Shown: positions 43,601 to 56,101 of the stretch, in pieces
Layout: the number at the start of each line of letters is the position of its first letter
How positions within the stretch are numbered: the first letter of the stretch is position 1
NCBI GenBank assembly: GCA_039654915.1
Contig: CM077600.1
Span: 27,862,453 to 27,926,452 of the forward strand
Direction: 5' to 3'
Source: Aquilaria yunnanensis
Taxonomy: Eukaryota > Streptophyta > Magnoliopsida > Malvales > Thymelaeaceae
Length of the DNA stretch: 64,000 nucleotides
Translations under genes and position numbers: made by a program
The notes under the pieces: generated by a model
What the model was told of the DNA's origin: nothing
The model's input: only the letters and a program-made list of their open reading frames with translations
Database searches by the model: none

Positions 43601-46451
43601 TTCCAATTTGATTCATGGTACTCAACATCTGCTGTTGTTTTTCTCCTTCAAATTCCAGTTCCGGATCCACTAAATGTGACCATTCTTTCCTTTTTTATTC
43701 ATTAGGGATGGTAGGGGTTGTAGAGCATGTCGCATCTAGTTTATCTGTTTCAATGCAGTAACTTGTGAGGTTAAATACTTGATTGAAGCTATTTCAGTCC
43801 ATTCCACTGATTTTCTGTTGGTACTGCTCTAAATTTGTGAATGTAAAGCATAATTAGTATGCTGTGTTAGGTAGTATATTGGTAGTGAATTTTTTTTGGA
43901 CTTCAGCTCAAATATGATGGGTAATTTTCATTCATATATTCCTATAATTAGTCCTCGCAAATAGTTGCTATTGTTCTTTTTGTTGGTATTATTACTACCT
44001 CTGCTGCATGAGTTAACATCTCCACTCTGTACCAAGGATGCGTGAAACGGATGGGTCAGAAGAAATCTTATTAAGATTTGCTAGTAACATTTGGGACCAG
44101 CTTGAGAGCAGTATGGTATTCAATGTTCAGAGCCATCAAATGGTAAATTCTTTTTAGTTTATGTTGTCCTTGCCTGCTTCAGTTTTCAGTCTGTGCAACT
44201 GACATTTCATATTAACTTTAGAGACTTCTTGAGGCAACCATGAAAGCTATGAAGCTTGCTGTCTCTAGCTGTTCTGAAGAAGGCCAAAAGATCATTATCC
44301 AAAAAAGTTTCAATATCTTGTCGTCAAGCATGCCATTTCCAATGAAGGAGCCTTCTCAGTGGGAGGGGTTACAAATTGCTGCATTTATGGATAATTCCAG
44401 TAAAGAGGGATGGATTTTCTCATTATTTATGTCAGTGGTTATAGCACTTCGCCCTCAAACACAAGTCCCGAATGTAAGAACTGTATTATATTTGTTTATG
44501 GCAGCCCTACTACAAGGCTGTGTTCCAGCTGCCCAGGCATTGGGCTCAATGGCAAACAAATTAAATCTAAGATCCTCGGGAATAACAAATTCTGATGATT
44601 TTTCCTGTGAGGAGGCAATGGATATAATTTGTAATTGGAGTGCTTTCAGCTTTACTGGCACCAGTTCATCAGAAATTAGTTGTGATATGAAGGACAGCAA
44701 CAAGACAGGTCTATTTAATTTTTGTTATTGTGCGGGAAGCAGTGCTGAACTTCGAACTCATGCCATTGTTGGACTTGCATGGGTTGGCAAAGGGTTGCTT
44801 ATGCGAGGTCATGATAAGGTCAGGGATGTAACCATGGCCCTCTTGAGTTTCCTACAGTCAAATGAGGAGTCAAATAGTTTGCCAAAGAAATCAGGAACAT
44901 TAGTGAATTATATGGAGGCGGATTTGCATCACCCTGTAGTGAAATCTGCAGCAGATGCATTTCAAATTCTCATGGGTGACTCTGAAACATGTCTAAGTCG
45001 AGAATTTCATGCAGTTATAAAACCTCTTTACAAGCAGCGTTTTTTTTCAACCATGATGCCCATTCTGCAGTCTCTGGTGGTAAAACCAGATGCATTATCA
45101 AGGTTCATCAGTTCTGAACTCGTTTATTTTCTTAACATATCATGTTATTAGATACTCATACTCATACCAGGATTGTAATAGAAATAGCAATGATTAGACC
45201 TGAATTTTATCATCTCCTGCTGCTAGTACTGTTAAACCATCCAACCTAAAATCAATTGATAATGAGTGGAGAGACCTTGCTATAATAGAAAGCTTTAACT
45301 AACTGCTTGAGTTAACCATGTGGGATTTTCCTGCTCAATATGCCCCCTCATGTGCAGAACAGTGAGAAATGGTTCTGCCATGTTGCTACGGCAACAATTG
45401 GGGCAGCTGCAGACCTTTGTCTATGATAGTATGTTAAAGCATCCAAGCTAAAACCATTTGGTAATGAGTGGGGAGGCCTCACCACAATAAGTACCTCCTG
45501 AATAATAGCTTTCAGGATGAGTTCAGTTGTCATACTTTTAGCATCCAATACCCCTGAGACATTTCTGATTTTACTGTGTGTTATCTGCTTTGTGTGGATT
45601 ATGAATGCTTTTTCTGGTTTACATTTAAAGCTGGATATTCATGCATATGCAACTCCAAATTTTTATTTTTTCCCAACTTGTGGACACTATTTGATGTTCT
45701 TTTCTTTGTTAATTGTTTTCATGGAAATAGCATGCCAAGCTTTAACAGTGTAAAGTTGGTGTTCGCTCACTGCTATTCTTAAACTCATATACTGAACCAT
45801 CTGCATAACACGTTACATGGATTTCGCCTTCTGTACCTAAGTTTGTGCATTAGTGTGATAGGGAAGTATCCCTTAGATTTAGAGATGTGTCCAGTGGGCA
45901 TTGTCGTGTATTCTTCTTCTTTTTTCTGTACCTAAGTTGTGCATTGCTGTGATTGGTAAGTATCCCTTAGAGATATGTCCAATGGGCAGTGTCATGAATC
46001 CTTCCTTCTTTGTGATTGTCCATAGATTGGGATATGGGGCTGGGCTATCTACTCGAGAAATTAGCCTTCTTACTCTTCCCTTTGCAAGTAAGAAAGAAAA
46101 TTTATTTTCTGGGTGTGAGATTGCAAAAACAAGATGAAGTACCTCTCCTTCTTTACTTATTTTTGTTTTCTTTTTCTTGTTTTATTTGTTCTAACTTTGT
46201 TGCTTAATGTACTGCTAATGGAAAAAATATAATATTCCAGAATGTGGCTGTTTCGGGCTTTTGCACATGTTGTAACAGACTCTCCACTAACTGTTGTCTT
46301 GGGAGATGCTAAGAAGGTGTGCAATGAATTTTATTTGAAATTTCTGAGAATGAGATTCAAGGAATTTCCTCTAAGTCTTAAACTTCCTAATACAATGTTT
46401 AATTAGGGGGAACTTTGTTTGTTTGTTTGGGCATTCCTTTTTATTTTGTAT

Positions 46452-46495
<44 letters not shown>

Positions 46496-48341
46496 CAGGT
46501 GATTCCAATGGTTTTGGAGGCGTTAACTACATTAAGCAATGATGTTGATCATAAAGATGTTACTTATGGTCTCCTTCTTGTGCTGTCTGGGATACTGACA
46601 GACAAAAATAGTGAGCTCACAGACCTGAGTTGACTGCTAGTTATGTGCTGCCCAGTAATGTTTTCCTGGTTCTTTTGAAATGAAGGTGCTATGATTTTGC
46701 TCAATCTTAGGAAGGAGGATTTCACAAAAGATTTAGGCAATATCACAAAAAGCAAGAAAAAGTTCGCTGCACTTACAAGGGCAATAGGATTACAGCCTTC
46801 TCTTCTGAGATTTGTCCTCTGGACTAATTTTATTTTATTATAATGTGCTACACCATATGCAAGTACTCAGGATCTTGTATTTTTTTTCCTATATGTCATA
46901 AAAGGTTCATAGTTTCTTGGATCCATTGTAGTTTATTCATCTCTGTAGCTGTCAATTATTTTGAATTTTTTTTTACATGGTTATGTTGTAATGTAAAGAA
47001 ATGTGTCACATTATGTTAGTTCTTAGCTTACGAACGATTATGATTGTCGTTTGTTTGAAATCAGTATGCAAATACTGATAAATGCTTGATCATGCAGGCC
47101 GAGAAGCTGTCTTGGATAGTGCACGAATAATCATCAATTGCCTTCTTGGGCTTATGTTGTGCCAATATATGATGGTAACAGATCTTTTAGTACAAAATTT
47201 TTCTTTCTGTTTTTCGTTCCCTGTACACTTTGGCAGAATTTTGGATGGGAAATGATATTTAGTTCCCAATATGAAGTAAATCAGCACCTTCCCTGCCCTT
47301 GTCTTTTCGATCAACCTTTTCTCTTGTGTTATTATGTTAATGAGATTCATTCCTAATGCCAGTTGGTTGGTGTTTAATAGTCCTTGCCTGATCTTGCTCC
47401 TGCATGTTATACTTTAGAATTAGGTACCCCAACATGTTTTCCAACCATGGCTCCAAAGTTCATCAAATCGCATCTCGATTGTTCTTAGGTTAAGAACCCA
47501 GAATTGAAAGTTAAACCAAAAGGTCTTTTGTTTTAGGGATGTTGAATCTGATAGGTGTGAAGATGGAAATGTGTTGAACATGGGATCCTCAGGACATTGG
47601 CTGAGCCAGGTCGGGACACTATTGGCCTTGGATACATTACCAGATGTTCCTGGAAGAAATTTTCAACAGCCGGTGCATGGTCAAAATCTTAGTAGACATA
47701 TTGAATACCAAATTCCAGTCAGCAGCAGACTATAGATCAAATAATTGTTTATATTTTGCTTCTATGTTTCTGATGGTTTTCTGAGGTAATATTCTCTATA
47801 ATACTCTTTTCTCTTGATATTTTCAGATTATACGACAGACGGCTATTGAATGTCTTATTGCTATCTCTGAGTTGCCCCATACAAGGGTTTATCCCATGAG
47901 AGCCGAGGTGAGTGAACTGTTTCCTTTCCTTCCTAGCTAATCTTAGAGCGTTGTAAATACTTCAATTTCATCTCCAAACTCTTCTTCAGTGTGAAGCCTT
48001 TGGCTCTTTTGATGAATTTGAGCATGCATGGATGGTTGCAATTCATCTTCTCATGTTTGCCTGACGTTCTAAAGTCTTTCGTGTTATCAGGTACTACGGG
48101 CTGTAACAAGTGCTCTTGATGATCCAAAGAGGGCCGTTCGTCAAGAAGCTGTCAGATGCAGGCAAGCATGGTGGGTGATCTTTAATTCACATTCACACTT
48201 CCATTTCACTTCTGCAGTAGTAATTCATGTGATTAACGTTTGTCGCCATGTTCTCTTCTCTCTGTTTTTTTTTTTTTAATTTTTATTTTTCTCTCGATAT
48301 CAAACAGGGCATCAATTGCATCAAGAGGTCTTCATTTCTAA
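35833..48341 (+). CDS. MMS19: MMS19 homologue, cytosolic Fe-S targeting factor
   Basis: Twenty exons with GT-AG borders and consistent phases: 35833-35904, 36002-36064, 36201-36255, 36498-36595, 36792-36950, 37076-37135, 37869-38057, 38953-39006, 39948-40034, 40133-40844, 42909-43285, 43475-43548, 44037-44142, 44222-45102, 46241-46316, 46499-46610, 47098-47174, 47827-47907, 48091-48170 and 48308-48341. They encode 1148 residues, close to Arabidopsis MMS19. The protein starts MAGGTHLTQLIEAFVDSSR, then VREMEMYLTTTDN, LADWRALRGAVVGCLALL, FELLECLL and PFAIPLLLEKLSSSLPSA. It continues with GLAWVGKGLLMRGHDKV and FHAVIKPLYKQRFFST and ends near DDPKRAVRQEAVRCRQAW. It is a HEAT-repeat protein of the CIA targeting complex that hands Fe-S clusters to DNA polymerases and helicases, supporting DNA repair. 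No stop or frameshift interrupts it. The longest intron is 40845-42908. Exact borders of the short exons are hand-predicted. Confidence 0.93.
37635..37675. repeat. (TG)n(AG)n microsatellite in MMS19 intron 6
   Basis: A TG run followed directly by an AG run within the intron between exons 6 and 7. Confidence 0.9.
38692..38721. repeat. C19-A11 homopolymer pair in MMS19 intron 7
   Basis: Nineteen C followed by eleven A on the plus strand; a likely site of length polymorphism or sequencing error. Confidence 0.9.
46455..46498 (+). repeat. (TC)n tract forming the polypyrimidine tract of exon 16
   Basis: A long TC run ends seven bases before the acceptor CTCTGCAG at 46498, so the microsatellite itself serves as the polypyrimidine tract of MMS19 exon 16. 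Confidence 0.8.
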
Positions 48342-49427
48342 GGTCAAACTATTGTGATTCAGGGGCTGATGATGCGAAATTGTAGTTTAGCGCTAGGCTT
48401 GTGTGTACATATTCTCACTTGAATGTTTACAAGATGCTTGGTTCATATCTTACCATATTAGTTGAGCTTGTTGGCATCTTCTGAAAATGAAGAGACTTGC
48501 AAAAGAATAGAAAGAAAGGCAGGACACCCGACTTGTCCTTTAGCCTGGCTTCGACACTACAAATAACAACAGAGCAACGACCAGACTAGACGTAGGACAT
48601 TATTACTAGTACAAGACCCCAGCCGGGGCAGGGGATGTACGGCTCGCTGGGTTAGTAGTGCAACTGCAAAACCCAACCTATTTCTATCTCTTGCTACAGT
48701 CACTTGTCCACATGATAACAACTACCAGTACGATAATTATAATAGGAGGAGCAGTAGCAAATCGACTGAATTATTTATTTTGGCACTCGACTTGTATTTG
48801 GCAGTGCAACTGCTGCTACAATTCTTCATGTGTAATGATAATAGTCAATGAAATGGTCTTATTGTTTATATTACTCGAGTTAGAAGTGGTCTAATGGTAA
48901 GAAATTAAGGGGCTAGCTAGTGTACATCTATCTATGTATATACCATACTCATACGTATGCCAACATTAGTCTTCTGTTTTTATCTACTAGATCTCTTCTG
49001 GTTCCTCTAGCTCGCCCACATTCTCTGTTATATGGTACTGGCGATAGAAGTAGGGAACAGAACATTCATTTTGAGGATGTGAAGCAGCAAAAGAAGAAAG
49101 TAAAAGCTACGTATCTTTAATCATGAACTAATGGATTCAAAACGACAGGAATAGTTGGCTTTACAGTTGTAATTTGGCATAATACTTCAGCCAGCCAGAG
49201 CAAACCAAGGCGCATGAGTTTCGCAAGGAGCTTGAGAGATGAGAAAGTAACGTGGACCGATATCATGTATTACCCCCATGGAATCCTCTGGACTGCAATT
49301 CTGTGGGAATGAGTTATCTCGAAACTTGAATCCTAACCCAACCCAACCCGTACTTGAGTCGATGCAAACATGACTTGAGCAACAACAAATTCAAGATGAC
49401 AGCGTTTCAACAAGGTTTGTCTAGATG
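48342..49427. other. 3' flank of MMS19 and spacer to the gypsy element
   Basis: Includes the MMS19 3' UTR. No further gene or RNA recognised. GCTAG at 49428-49432 marks the insertion site of the next element. Confidence 0.55.
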
Positions 49428-49432
49428 GCTAG
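49428..49432. repeat. Left target-site duplication of the gypsy element (GCTAG)
   Basis: GCTAG lies directly before the LTR at 49433 and again at 60119-60123 directly after the far LTR. Confidence 0.88.
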
Positions 49433-50242
49433 TGATAGCCGAGGTACCGATCACCCTCCGAACACACAGGCTCGGAGAAAACACCAACCTTGGAAGGGAA
49501 ATCACCTACCACGAAAGGAAGGGTGTTCGGGCTCCCGAAATCCAGCCTCGGCATTTCTCCATTCCTGGAAACGACAGTGCCAACCTCGGGGGGATGAGTG
49601 AGCCATCCTCGGAAGTGAGGGTGCCTCCGAGAAAGGTTACCCTCAGGAAATATACCCTTGCGATGCTAAAGCGACCTCGGAAGACAAATTCTCCGAAGGG
49701 GTCTCCACTACGGAAAGGGGACCTCGGGAGTACGACATAAGCATTTAAGGAGCTTCTGACACATCCCCGATAATCCGCCCCGGGCATGCCCTGACACGCC
49801 ATTTGCAGGGACACTCTAGCACGTCACTCTTGGGTTGACTAGACTCCTAGCCCAGAGGCCTATGTCCTGCTAGGAGTCCCCTGTTGCCCAAAAGACGTGG
49901 AATGCATCCCGCCAAACACGTGTCACGATCTAGGCCGGCCACACGAGAAGGACTATTACTATTCACCCCTCTATAAGTACTCGGTAATTATTCCAGGTAA
50001 GGAGGAGGACATTACTTGAGACAATATACTCCTTTGCTCTTTATCATCTCATTACCTCCAAAAATACTCACTTGGACGTTGGAGGCTCCTCCCCGGAAAA
50101 ACACTCCGGGGACCTCCTAACCCTTACTCTCTGTGATTTCCAGGTGATCCACATAGAGCACTATTCTTTAGGACTCATTTGTACTATCAGAAGTTCTTGC
50201 CACAGTCACCATGACACACAGTGGAGATGCTGAAGGGCATCA
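49433..50242 (+). repeat. 5' LTR of the gypsy element
   Basis: 810 bp, TG...CA ends. A TATA box CTCTATAAGTACTCGG lies at about 49972-49987. Nearly identical to 59308-60118. Confidence 0.95.
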
Positions 50243-50244
50243 CA

Positions 50245-50262
50245 TGGCGCCGTCTGTGGGAA
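50245..50262 (+). other. Primer-binding site of the gypsy element
   Basis: TGGCGCCGTCTGTGGGAA begins two bases after the LTR end. This TGGCGCCG-type site is usual in Tat/Athila-type plant elements. Confidence 0.85.
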
Positions 50263-50475
50263 CCCTGTCCCATGTTGCCGTCGTAGAGACTCGGCGATTA
50301 AAGGACAAAGGGATTCCTAAGTCCCCCTCTACGTCCGAGGCTCAGCCGGCGACCGTTACGCCTGTGGCAGACTTTTATGTTGGAGGACGACCGTCCTGTA
50401 ACGGTGACGATGGGTTTCCTGCGAGATTTCCAACGCTCCATCATCGCCGAAATGACCTAACAGCTTGATTAAAGG

Positions 50476-52035
50476 TTGCCCCAACCTCCTCTGGTCCGAA
50501 GGGCCTCGCCCCCCGCTGCTCATCGGGAAAGGGGTTCGAGGTCCACCCACCGAAGTTCAGGGAGTGGGGACTCCCTTAATGCCTCCTCAACAGAAAACGA
50601 ACCCGTTGAAGTAAGGCCTACCAGGAGGGGAGCCCCAAAGGAGACTAGGGCCTCCTGCCAACGGAGCGCGTCCCCCCACCGAAGGTCCCCGTCTCCTCCC
50701 AGCCAAAGTCGCTCCCCAAGGAGAGGGAGGAATTCGCCATTACCGGCGAACACACGACAGCAGGGAGAGATCAACACAGCTGTCCTTATGGAAAAAATCC
50801 TGGGAAGACTGGAGAAGGTCGAGAGACAAATCTCCTGAAAACCGGTCTGGTCCAGATTGTTTGACTCTTACACCGGAGAAGAGTCACCCTTCGTACGCGA
50901 GGTAGTAGAGGCACCCATGCCCAGCGATTTCAGGGTACCTCGCCTAGAAACATACGACGGACGAAGTGACCCTCAGGGGCACCTGACTAAGTACAAACGA
51001 AGCATGGTACTCCATGGCACGGATGACGCTACGCTCTGTAAGTGCTTCGAAGTAACACTTTCGGGTCTAGCAACGGCGTGGTATAACTCTCTGGCCCATG
51101 GGAGCTTGCTAAGCTTCCATGAGCTATCCACTGCCTTCACTCAGTAGTTCATCGGCAGCAGGCCCACAGCCAAAATGCCAGTACAAATGTTTGACATCGC
51201 TCAGCGAGGAGGGGAGACCATTCGTGATTACGTAGAGAGGTTTAACCGAGAAGCGCTGAGCGTGCCAGACTTTCGCCCAGAAATCCGCATCCTCGCGATG
51301 GTTAGAGGACTTCGGAGGGATTCCCAACTGTTTTATGAGTTTTCCAAAGACCCCCCAGAGTTTCTGGGGGAGTTCTATAGAAGGGCCGAACAACACATGA
51401 CGGCCGAAGAGCTCAGGATGGGAGGACCCAAAGGAGAACACCCTCACGCCGAAGGGCCCAGCCATCAGCCTCGACATCAGAATGACAGAGAAAGGCCCCG
51501 AAGGCAGAGGGGGAAAAAGCCAATGACATTCACCCATTTGAACACCCCAAGAGCTAGCATCCTCATGGCACTAGAAAGGCAAGGAACTACAATCCCAAGA
51601 CCAAAGGCCATGAGCTCGGAAAACAAAAGAAATATGAAGAAATTCTATCAGTTTCACCGGCACCATGGCCATGACACTGAAGATTGCTTCCAGCTGAAGA
51701 AATATATTGAGTCCCTAATCAAACAGGGTTAACTCCGTCGGTACTTGCGGATGCCTTCCCCAAAAGGAAGAAAGGAAGAGCAGAGAAGAGGGGACGACGA
51801 AGAGTATGACTCGGACAGACGTCGGGACAGAAGCCCTCAAAAGAACCTGCCACCATCAGCAGGGGTTATCCAAACCATCACCACTGGCATACCCTCAGTT
51901 GAGAGAAAAAGGAAGATAAAAGAGATCTCCGTAATGAAGTACGGGAACTCCCCAAGTAGACTCACTCGTAGAGATGGGTCTACAGTAAAGTTCCCCCACG
52001 ACGATCCGATCCACTCCTTGTCATGGCAAGGATAG
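50476..52035 (+). pseudogene. gag of the gypsy element, broken by stops
   Basis: One frame runs through the whole stretch but is stopped at 50836-50838, 51145-51147, 51730-51732 and 52033-52035. It starts with a Ser/Arg/Pro-rich region. A retrotransposon gag domain follows at about 50900-51400 (PMPSDFRVPRLETYDGRSDP, then TAWYNSLAHGSLLSFHEL, then GETIRDYVERFNREAL). Further on is a His/Cys-containing segment, KFYQFHRHHGHDTEDCFQL (about 51640-51700), in place of a classic zinc knuckle. The true start codon is uncertain and probably upstream. gag would form the particle shell. Confidence 0.85.
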
Positions 52036-55000
52036 GAAACTGGGACGTCAAAAGGGTACTCCACGATGACGGCTCAAACACTGATGTCATCTTTTCCCAT
52101 CTGCTGCCGAAGTTAAGCATTCCGAGGGGCGACCTCAGCCCAGTCAGCTCCCCCACCTTCGGCGTCGAACCCTCTGAACTTCCTTTCCTTGGGTACGTGG
52201 ACCTGCCTTTGATCCTAAAAGGGGCTTCCTCCCATAGCCAGGAAGAGTTAATGGCCTCCATCAAGACAAGATTTATTGTCATTGATGTATCATCGGCCTA
52301 CAATGCTATCCTCGGAAGGCAGACTCAGGGCAACTTCCACATTCGCCCAGACATAAAGTACCTAACGGTCACCTTCGCCACCAAAGATGGAGACACAGAG
52401 ATCTTCATTGACCAAGCCGAAGTCAGAAAGGTCTTCACAAGGGCCAGGCAAAGCCCAACAAAGATCCAAGTGCAGACTTCGGCAAAAGAGAAAATTGTCT
52501 CGAAGGGCGAGGAAACAATAGAGGGGAAAACTGAAAGCCTCGGAAAAGTAGAAACAGAGGATGTAGAGTTGATCCCTGGCCGAAACACCCGAGTGGGGAA
52601 AAAACTGGCCGAGGATGACAAAAAGAGGGTTGTATCCTTCTTATTTATGAACAAAGATCTATTTGCCTACTGGCCGAAAGATATGCCCGGGGTCGATCCC
52701 AGCATAACCCACCACAATCTTATAGTGCAACCGAACGCCAGACCAGTTCGGCAGAAAAAATGAAGTCTATCGGCTCATAAGAATTCCTTTGTTAAAGTCG
52801 AAGTTAGTCGCCTCATTGAGGCCGGGGTAATAAGAGAAGTAGAAGACCCCGAATGGCTTAGCAACGTCGTCATCGCCATAAAAGAAAGAAGTGAAAAGCT
52901 CCGAATGTGCATTGACTTCTGAAATTTGAATGACGCTTGCCCAAAAGATTCTTACCCTTTACTAGCCATAGACCAACTGGTAGATGCAACCGCCGAATAC
53001 GGGCTTCTTAGCTTCCTCGACGCCTTCAGTGGATATCATCAGATTCGGATAAATCCCGAAGATGAAGAAAAAATAGCCTTCATCACGGAGATAGGCACCT
53101 ACTGCTACGTCAGAATGCCCTTCGGGCTGAAAAACGCAGAGGCTACCTATCAAAGGCTGATGAACAAGGTATTTGATTCACAGATCGGGAGAAATATGGA
53201 AGTATATGTTGATGATATGATAGTCAAGAGCAAAATGCCTGGTAATCATATCACTGACCTCGCCGAAACCTTCCAACGACTTCGGGAGTACGGCATACGT
53301 CTCAATCTCGAAAAATGTGTGTTCGGGGTAAGTACAGGAAAGTTTCTCGGGTTTATGGTATCAGAAAGGGGAATAGACGCCAACCCTGAAAAAGTCAAAG
53401 CCCTGCTGAATTTCCGAACACCCACATCCATCAAAGATATATAAAGGCTTACCGGAAGAATCACTTCCCTTAGCAGATTCATCTCCAGGTACGGCGACCG
53501 ATGTAGACCATTCTTCAAAGTACTCACTAAAGCCCCCAAAGGTGAGGACAGCTTTGAAACCCAGGAGCATCCATGGAACTCTGAATGCTAGAAAGCTTGG
53601 GACGAGCTTAAAAACTATCTGACCAAACTGCCAACATTTCGGCAACCCCAGGAAGGAGAACCCCTCATCCTTTATCTAGCAGTAACCGAAAAAGCGGTGA
53701 GTTCAGTCCTAGTAAAAGAAGAAGCTGGGAGGCATTGGCCAGTATACTATGTAAACAAGTCTCTACATGGCGCCGAGATCAGGTACCCATTACTCCAAAA
53801 AGCCATCTACGCCTTAGTACTTGCAGGCAGAAGATTGCGACCTTACTTCCAAGGACACGCTATTATCGTCCGAAGTAACCTGCCTCTACGCGACGTAATG
53901 AAAAGAGTTGAGCATTCGGGAAGATTATCAAAATGGTGTATTGAACTCGGAGAATACGACATTATTTACGAGCCAAGAAGGTCAATAAAAGCCTAGGCAC
54001 TGGCAAACTTCATTGTCGAAATCCTAGAAATAGAGAATTCCAGAACCATTGAGGAAGACCGAACAACGGTCAACCCAGAATGGAAGCTCTTTGTCGATGG
54101 AGCATCAGGCACAAGACACCAGGGCGCTGGAATAGTCCTTCGGGGACCCGAAGGCATGGAAGCCACTAAGGCAATCAAATTCGGTTTTGATGTTACCAAT
54201 AACATCGCCGAATATGAGGCCCTTATAGCAGGACTGAAATTGGCTAGAAAAGTCGGCATAAAAGACCTCATGGCCCACAGTGACTCACAACTGGTAGTTC
54301 GGCAGACGAAAGGGGAATACGCGGCAAAGGATCCAACCTTGGCAAAATATTAGGATCTCGTAAAAAAACTCATTGGAGAGCTTGATTCGGTACAGATCGA
54401 AAACGTACCTCAAAGTGATAACGCTCAGGCTGATTCCTTAGCCAAATCCAAGGAACCCACTAAGGTGCTGAAGCAACCTAGCATAGAACTGATGTGCATA
54501 GCAACTTTGGGGGAAGGATGGCGAGATCTCATCAGGAAGTATCTAGCAACTACAGAACTCCTTAAGGATCCTAAAGAGGCCGCGAAAGTAAGAAAGCGCT
54601 CGGGAAGATATTTCCTCATTGGAGAAGAGCTATACAGACAAGGGTATGCGAGCCCTTTGCAAAAATGTATAGGCGAAGATGATGTCAGGACAATACTTGA
54701 AGAAGTCCACGAAGGGGCGTGTGGCTCCCATATAGGAACAGACGCCCTTGCTGGGGTACTGCTCTACCAAGGATACTTTTGGCCTACCTTGAGGAAAGAC
54801 GCAAGGCAGTTTATCCGAAGATGTGACAACTGCCAAAGGCACGCCAACATCCAAAAGCTACCTTCGGAGAGGATAAACTTAGCAGATTATCTTTGTCCCT
54901 TCGCCGTGTGGGGCATTGACCTCATTGGACCTCTTCCAAACACTCCCGGTGGGGTAAGGTTCTGCATAGTCGCGGTGGACTACTTTACTAAATGGATAGA

Positions 55001-55756
55001 AGCAGAGCCACTGGCATCAATTTCGGCAAAAGATGCTCAAAAGTTTGTATGGAAGAACATCATATGCCGATTTGGCATACCAAGGGTAATAGTGGCCAAC
55101 AATGGAACCCAGTTCACGGATAGAGGATTTCAGGAATTCGTGACCGACCTCGGCATAAAAATGCATTTCGCCCCAGTAGCCCACCCCCAAAGTAATGGGC
55201 AGGTCGAAGTATCCAACAGGACAATAAAAGATGGCTTGAAGAAAAGATTAAAGGAGGTAAAAGGGAAATGGCCAGGAGAGCTCCCAAGTGTGATGTGGAG
55301 CTACCGAATGAATCCCCGAAGAGCTACGGGAGAAAATCCTTTCTTGCTTGTGTATGGGACGGAGGCCATTATTCCCATCGAGGTCATACAACCTTCGGTA
55401 AGAATACAAGTATTCGACGAAGGAGGAAATAATCTCGGCTTGAGGACAAAACTAGACCTCGCCGAGGAATATCGCGAAATGGCCGAACTAAAGAGAAAGG
55501 CTTTCCAACAAAGAATAGCTCACGCAGCTAACATACATGTAAGGAGAAAAGAAATCAAAAAAAGGAGACCTCGTTCTCCGAAAGGCTGAATTTGAGCCAC
55601 AAAAGCCGTCAGAAGGGGTACTTCGGGCAAACTGGAGTGGACCTTATTTGGTCCTCGACGAGGTCCGCCCAAGGGTCTACAAACTAAGTGATCCCGAGGG
55701 GGTAGAGCTGAAAAATACTTGGCATTCAGACTCTCTGAAAAAATTCTATACTTACA
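52023..55756 (+). pseudogene. pol of the gypsy element, broken by stops and a frame change
   Basis: Domains in order: protease with HDDGSNTD around 52062-52085; reverse transcriptase with KNAEATYQRLMN and YVDDM (53205-53219); RT-linked RNase H (about 53650-53960); a second RNase H beginning WKLFVDGASG (about 54080-54440); integrase with a zinc-binding H/H/C/C part ending RRCDNCQRHA and a core with GIDLIGPLP and PQSNGQVEVSNRTI (about 54900-55240). The C-terminal part with GDLVLRKAEF and NWSGPYLVL lies in another frame after an A-rich run near 55555. In-frame stops interrupt at 52761, 52921, 53442, 53589, 53994 and 54351 (approximate). The second acidic residue of the integrase triad is an asparagine (AAC, 55098-55100). 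It is not functional. Confidence 0.93.
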
Positions 55757-56101
55757 CATTTTTTCAGAAAAAGCTTATAACTATTCCTCCCCGAAGTCGT
55801 CAATGAAAGTAAACGCCGAATATGGCCGCATTGCTAGGAAGAAGTTCCTTAATAGTTCTCTTTTTGGAACTAACTCCTTGGTGGAGTCTAAAAGCTCGGC
55901 AGGATGAGGGAAAAGTCTAAAAAAACTTTCTCCAAAGAACATAGGCGCGGGCGTTCACCAAAGATGCATACTTAGGATTGCACTAACTTCTGATGACTCA
56001 TATTCGGAAGAAAGAATGGAGATTGGAGGAAAAAATCTTCATTAAAAATTCTAAGGCAAAAACGTACAAGCAAACAGGAACACAAGAAAGTAAGAAGAAG
56101 C

